Of a DNA stretch of 6,976 nucleotides, positions 4,794 through 6,976 are shown in pieces. The stretch spans positions 1 to 6,976 of the forward strand of contig JAFAMS010000416.1 of NCBI GenBank assembly GCA_019233165.1, written 5' to 3'. The notes under the pieces were generated by a model. That model worked only from the letters and a program-made list of their open reading frames with translations, made no database searches and was not told where the DNA came from. This DNA comes from Vulcanimicrobiota bacterium. GTDB taxonomy: Bacteria; Vulcanimicrobiota; Vulcanimicrobiia; Vulcanimicrobiales; Vulcanimicrobiaceae. Made by a program: the position numbers and the translations under genes. The number at the start of each line of letters is the position of its first letter. Positions within the stretch are counted from its first letter, which is position 1.

Positions 4794-5893
4794 AGCTTGC
4801 ACGTCCCATCTTCACAGGCGGACTCGACGGCGGTGGTGCCGTCCAAGCGGCGCAACACGGGTTGCGTCATGTGCCCCCACCCGGGGATGAACGCAGAAAA
4901 CCGGCCGGCTTCGCCGCCGGCGACGAAAAGATGGATGTCGTCGGCGCTGGGAACGATCGGGATTCGGGAGTCCGGATCGCGACGATACCAGCGCGGCAGG
5001 TTCTTATTGTAGATCTTGCCGTAGCGGTCGTTGAAGCTGAGTGCGGAGAACGCGTTGCCGGCGTTCATCCAGAGATAGTTCCGCACGTCGTGCCGCGTCC
5101 AGCCGTCCTTTGCAATCGTCTGTGCATGCTCGGGGCCGATCACGACCGCGCACGAGCCGCTCGAGACCGCGTTATTGTTGGCGATCGTCGACATTGCCGA
5201 AACGATGCTGTCGAGAACGCCTTGCGCGTCGTTTGCGACGTGGTTCGTGACGCTGTGCGGCGGCTCGGCGGCGATCACGAAGACCGAGCTGTCCTCGGGC
5301 TTCATCCCGCGCTCGACGTGATACGGAGCCCACGGGCTCAGCTCTTCGTTCTCGGCGATGCAGTAGGTGTATTTGGCCGGGCTCCCGAGCGTGCTCTTGT
5401 CGAGGTCGCCGGGAGTCCCGCCCCCGACTGCGAGCAGAATCAAGCGAATCGCCCGTCCGATCGTCGCGTTCGCGCGGTTTCCGGAGCCGAAGACGTTGTG
5501 ACCGGCGTTCATCCCGATCGCTTTTCTGACCGGGCCGTTGACGACGAGGAGCGGTGCCGCCATGTGCGTCGTCGCTTGCACGCCGTTCAGGTTGAAGGGT
5601 TGCGCCGTCAGCGCGTGCATCGCGGCGCGGACGACCGGCGCATACTCCGGTTTGCAGCCGGCCATCACCATGTTGATCGCGAGCACCTCGCGCGTCAACC
5701 GCCCGTGCCGGGGCGGAACGACGGTCTCGAGCAGCTGCGGGCTCCCGCCGAGCGCGGCGACGACCGCCGCGACTTTTTCCTCGGTCGGAGGGAGGACGGG
5801 GAGCCCGTCGCTCCAAGCTTGCTCGAAGTAGTATTCGACGAGGTCTTCGTGGTTGATGCGCGGACGCGTCTCAGTGACGGCGGAAGCAGTCAT
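4790..5893 (-). CDS. Conserved-looking protein of unknown function, operon partner of the UGSC selenoprotein
   Basis: A 367-residue soluble protein with no signal peptide or membrane segment; I cannot name its family. Distinct blocks look conserved: WSDGLPVLPPTEE (27-39), LAINMVMAGCKPEYAPVV (71-88), FNLNGVQATTHMAAPLLVVN (100-119), a Gly/Asn-rich GMNAGHNVFGSGNRANATIG (127-146), and PGWGHMTQPVL (338-348). Cysteines are few and placed suggestively: Cys80, Cys178, Cys248 in SGSC (245-248), and a C-terminal pair CEDGTC (360-365) two residues before the end. Such a tail could exchange electrons with the selenoprotein encoded next, which is inference. Its stop overlaps the selenoprotein ATG (ATGA), implying coupled translation. 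The open frame extends antisense through the CoA-transferase gene to 6871, but that part translates into Arg/Asp-rich shadow sequence. ATG 5893, with GAGG 3 bases upstream, gives the sensible N-terminus. The divergent CoA-transferase starts 27 bases away. Confidence 0.85.
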   Translation of the reverse strand: MTASAVTETRPRINHEDLVEYYFEQAWSDGLPVLPPTEEKVAAVVAALGGSPQLLETVVPPRHGRLTREVLAINMVMAGCKPEYAPVVRAAMHALTAQPFNLNGVQATTHMAAPLLVVNGPVRKAIGMNAGHNVFGSGNRANATIGRAIRLILLAVGGGTPGDLDKSTLGSPAKYTYCIAENEELSPWAPYHVERGMKPEDSSVFVIAAEPPHSVTNHVANDAQGVLDSIVSAMSTIANNNAVSSGSCAVVIGPEHAQTIAKDGWTRHDVRNYLWMNAGNAFSALSFNDRYGKIYNKNLPRWYRRDPDSRIPIVPSADDIHLFVAGGEAGRFSAFIPGWGHMTQPVLRRLDGTTAVESACEDGTCKL

Positions 5894-5920
5894 AATCCTC
5901 GGTTGCACGAAGCAAGAACC
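5894..5920. promoter_or_regulatory. 27-base divergent gap between selenoprotein operon and CoA-transferase
   Basis: Two start codons face away from each other across 27 bases. The gap holds the minus-strand GAGGA (5896-5900) and a TTG (5903-5905) in frame with the plus-strand gene. It is too short for two separate promoters, so at least one promoter must lie inside the opposite gene, or transcripts overlap at their 5' ends. No -10 or -35 box is asserted. Confidence 0.35.
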
Positions 5921-6976
5921 GTGCCCTCCGAACCGTCCGCGCAAGCCGGGCCGCTCGCCGGGATTCGCGTCGTCGATCTTACGACCGTCGTAGCCGGACC
6001 GTACACGACGCGGATCCTCGCCGACTACGGCGCCGACGTTATCAAAGTCGAGCCTTCCGCCGGCGACATCATGCGCTGGCAGGGACCGGGGCGGCACGTC
6101 GGAATGGGCGCGATCTTCCTGCATCTCAATCGCGGGAAGCGCAGCGTCGTCTTGGATCTCAAAGACGAACGCGAGCGCGCGGCGCTGCTGAAGCTCTGCG
6201 AGCGCGCCGACCTGTTCATGCACAACATCCGGCCCGCCGCGATGGAGCGCTTGCGGCTCGGATACGCGCAGATCGCGGCAGTCAATCCGGCGATCGTCTA
6301 CGCCGCACTCGTGGGGTACGACCAGCGTGGTCCCTACGCGTCGCGAGCCGCTTACGACGACTTGATCCAAGGCGCTTCCGGAATCGGCTCGCTCCTTGCG
6401 CAGACCGGCGACGGGGTCCCGCGTTACGTCCCCGTCAACATGGCCGACCGGATCTCCGGGATCACCGCCGTCGGCACGGTGCTGGCGGCGCTCCTGGCGC
6501 GCGAGCGAACCGGCCGCGGTCAAGCCGTCGAGATCCCGATGTTCGAGACGCTCGTCGACTTCGTCATGGGCGATCATCTCGGTGGTCACACGTTCGAGCC
6601 GGCGCTCGGTGGTTTCGGGTACGGCCGGCTGCTCACGCCGCTGCGCCGGCCGCATCGGACGAAGGACGGTTACGTGTGCGTCCTCCTCTACGATGACAGG
6701 CAGTGGGAGCGGTTCTTCGCGCTCGCCGGACGCTCGGAGCAATATGCCGGCGACGCGCGCCTGAACGATATGCTCTTGCGACGCGAGCATTATCATGAAG
6801 CCTACGAGATCGTCGCGGAGATCCTCGCGACGCGTTCGACCGCCGAGTGGCTCGCGGCCTTCCGCGAGCACGACATCCCGGCGATGCCGCTACACGACAT
6901 GGAGAGCCTGCTGCACGATCCGCATCTTGGCGCGACCGGGTTTTTTCGCGAGCAAGAACACCCGACCGAAGGCGCG
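5921..6976 (+). CDS. CaiB/BaiF (family III) CoA-transferase, C-terminus cut by right edge
   Basis: An open frame of 352 codons running off the window end; the family is usually about 380-410 residues, so only a short C-terminal piece is missing. Such enzymes move CoA from an acyl-CoA donor to a carboxylic acid in the cytoplasm. Family marks in order are GPLAGIRVVDLTTVVAGPYT (10-29), ADYGADVIKVEP (34-45), LNRGKRSVVLDLK (69-81), and ADRISGITAVGTVLAALLAR containing Asp176, the expected catalytic aspartate that forms the aspartyl-CoA intermediate. ERTGRGQAVEIPMFE follows. Many genomes annotate relatives as formyl-CoA transferase or alpha-methylacyl-CoA racemase, but substrate cannot be told from sequence. 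The start is taken as GTG 5921; the in-frame TTG 5903 would add six residues, and neither has a strong Shine-Dalgarno. The divergent pairing with the selenoprotein operon suggests a shared pathway, which is inference. Confidence 0.9.
   Translation, partial: MPSEPSAQAGPLAGIRVVDLTTVVAGPYTTRILADYGADVIKVEPSAGDIMRWQGPGRHVGMGAIFLHLNRGKRSVVLDLKDERERAALLKLCERADLFMHNIRPAAMERLRLGYAQIAAVNPAIVYAALVGYDQRGPYASRAAYDDLIQGASGIGSLLAQTGDGVPRYVPVNMADRISGITAVGTVLAALLARERTGRGQAVEIPMFETLVDFVMGDHLGGHTFEPALGGFGYGRLLTPLRRPHRTKDGYVCVLLYDDRQWERFFALAGRSEQYAGDARLNDMLLRREHYHEAYEIVAEILATRSTAEWLAAFREHDIPAMPLHDMESLLHDPHLGATGFFREQEHPTEGA

Noticed and set aside
5894..6871. N-terminal extension of the minus-strand partner gene to a 693-residue protein
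   Set aside because: The extra 326 residues are antisense to the CaiB/BaiF gene, which has clear family motifs, and are rich in Arg, Asp and Gly as expected of a shadow frame in high-GC DNA.

Overview
The window is high-GC, gene-dense bacterial DNA with strongly G/C-biased third codon positions, short intergenic gaps and frequent 4-base gene overlaps. It encodes a flagellar hook protein, an RsbW-type serine kinase-like ATPase, secreted proteins with signal peptides and a selenoprotein. This suggests a motile environmental bacterium able to insert selenocysteine. The style would fit a poorly cultured high-GC lineage such as Eremiobacterota/Vulcanimicrobiota, but that placement is an impression and no marker gene here proves it.

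Layout, left to right. (1) 1-1592, minus strand: an NAD(P)-dependent epimerase/dehydratase-like gene, followed through an ATGA overlap by a secreted DUF885 protein whose C-terminal part lies beyond the left edge. (2) 1706-3073, plus strand: a complete flagellar hook gene, flgE, with no flagellar neighbours in view. (3) 3081-3775, minus strand: a 74-residue protein of unknown function and an exported cupin whose Shine-Dalgarno sequence lies inside a small hairpin. (4) 3859-4281, plus strand: an RsbW-like anti-sigma-factor kinase with a TTG start. (5) 4278-5893, minus strand: a two-gene operon made of a 367-residue conserved-looking protein with a cysteine-pair tail and, coupled by ATGA, a UGSC-family selenoprotein. 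(6) 5921-6976, plus strand: a CaiB/BaiF (family III) CoA-transferase, divergent from that operon by only 27 bases and cut by the right edge.

The main discovery is in part 5. A conventional reading shows two short adjacent ORFs separated by TGA. Read through, they form one 171-residue protein with Sec92-Gly-Ser-Cys95, the signature of the UGSC family. The TGA is followed 10 bases later by a perfect 8-bp hairpin with a UGUAU loop, in the position and form of a bacterial SECIS element. Other genes in the window use TGA as an ordinary stop, so the recoding is local. The selenoprotein, its upstream partner (Cys360/Cys365 tail and an internal SGSC) and the divergent CoA-transferase may form one redox or CoA-thioester module whose reaction is unknown. 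No tRNA, rRNA, CRISPR array, insertion sequence or gene-free stretch above 300 bases was seen.
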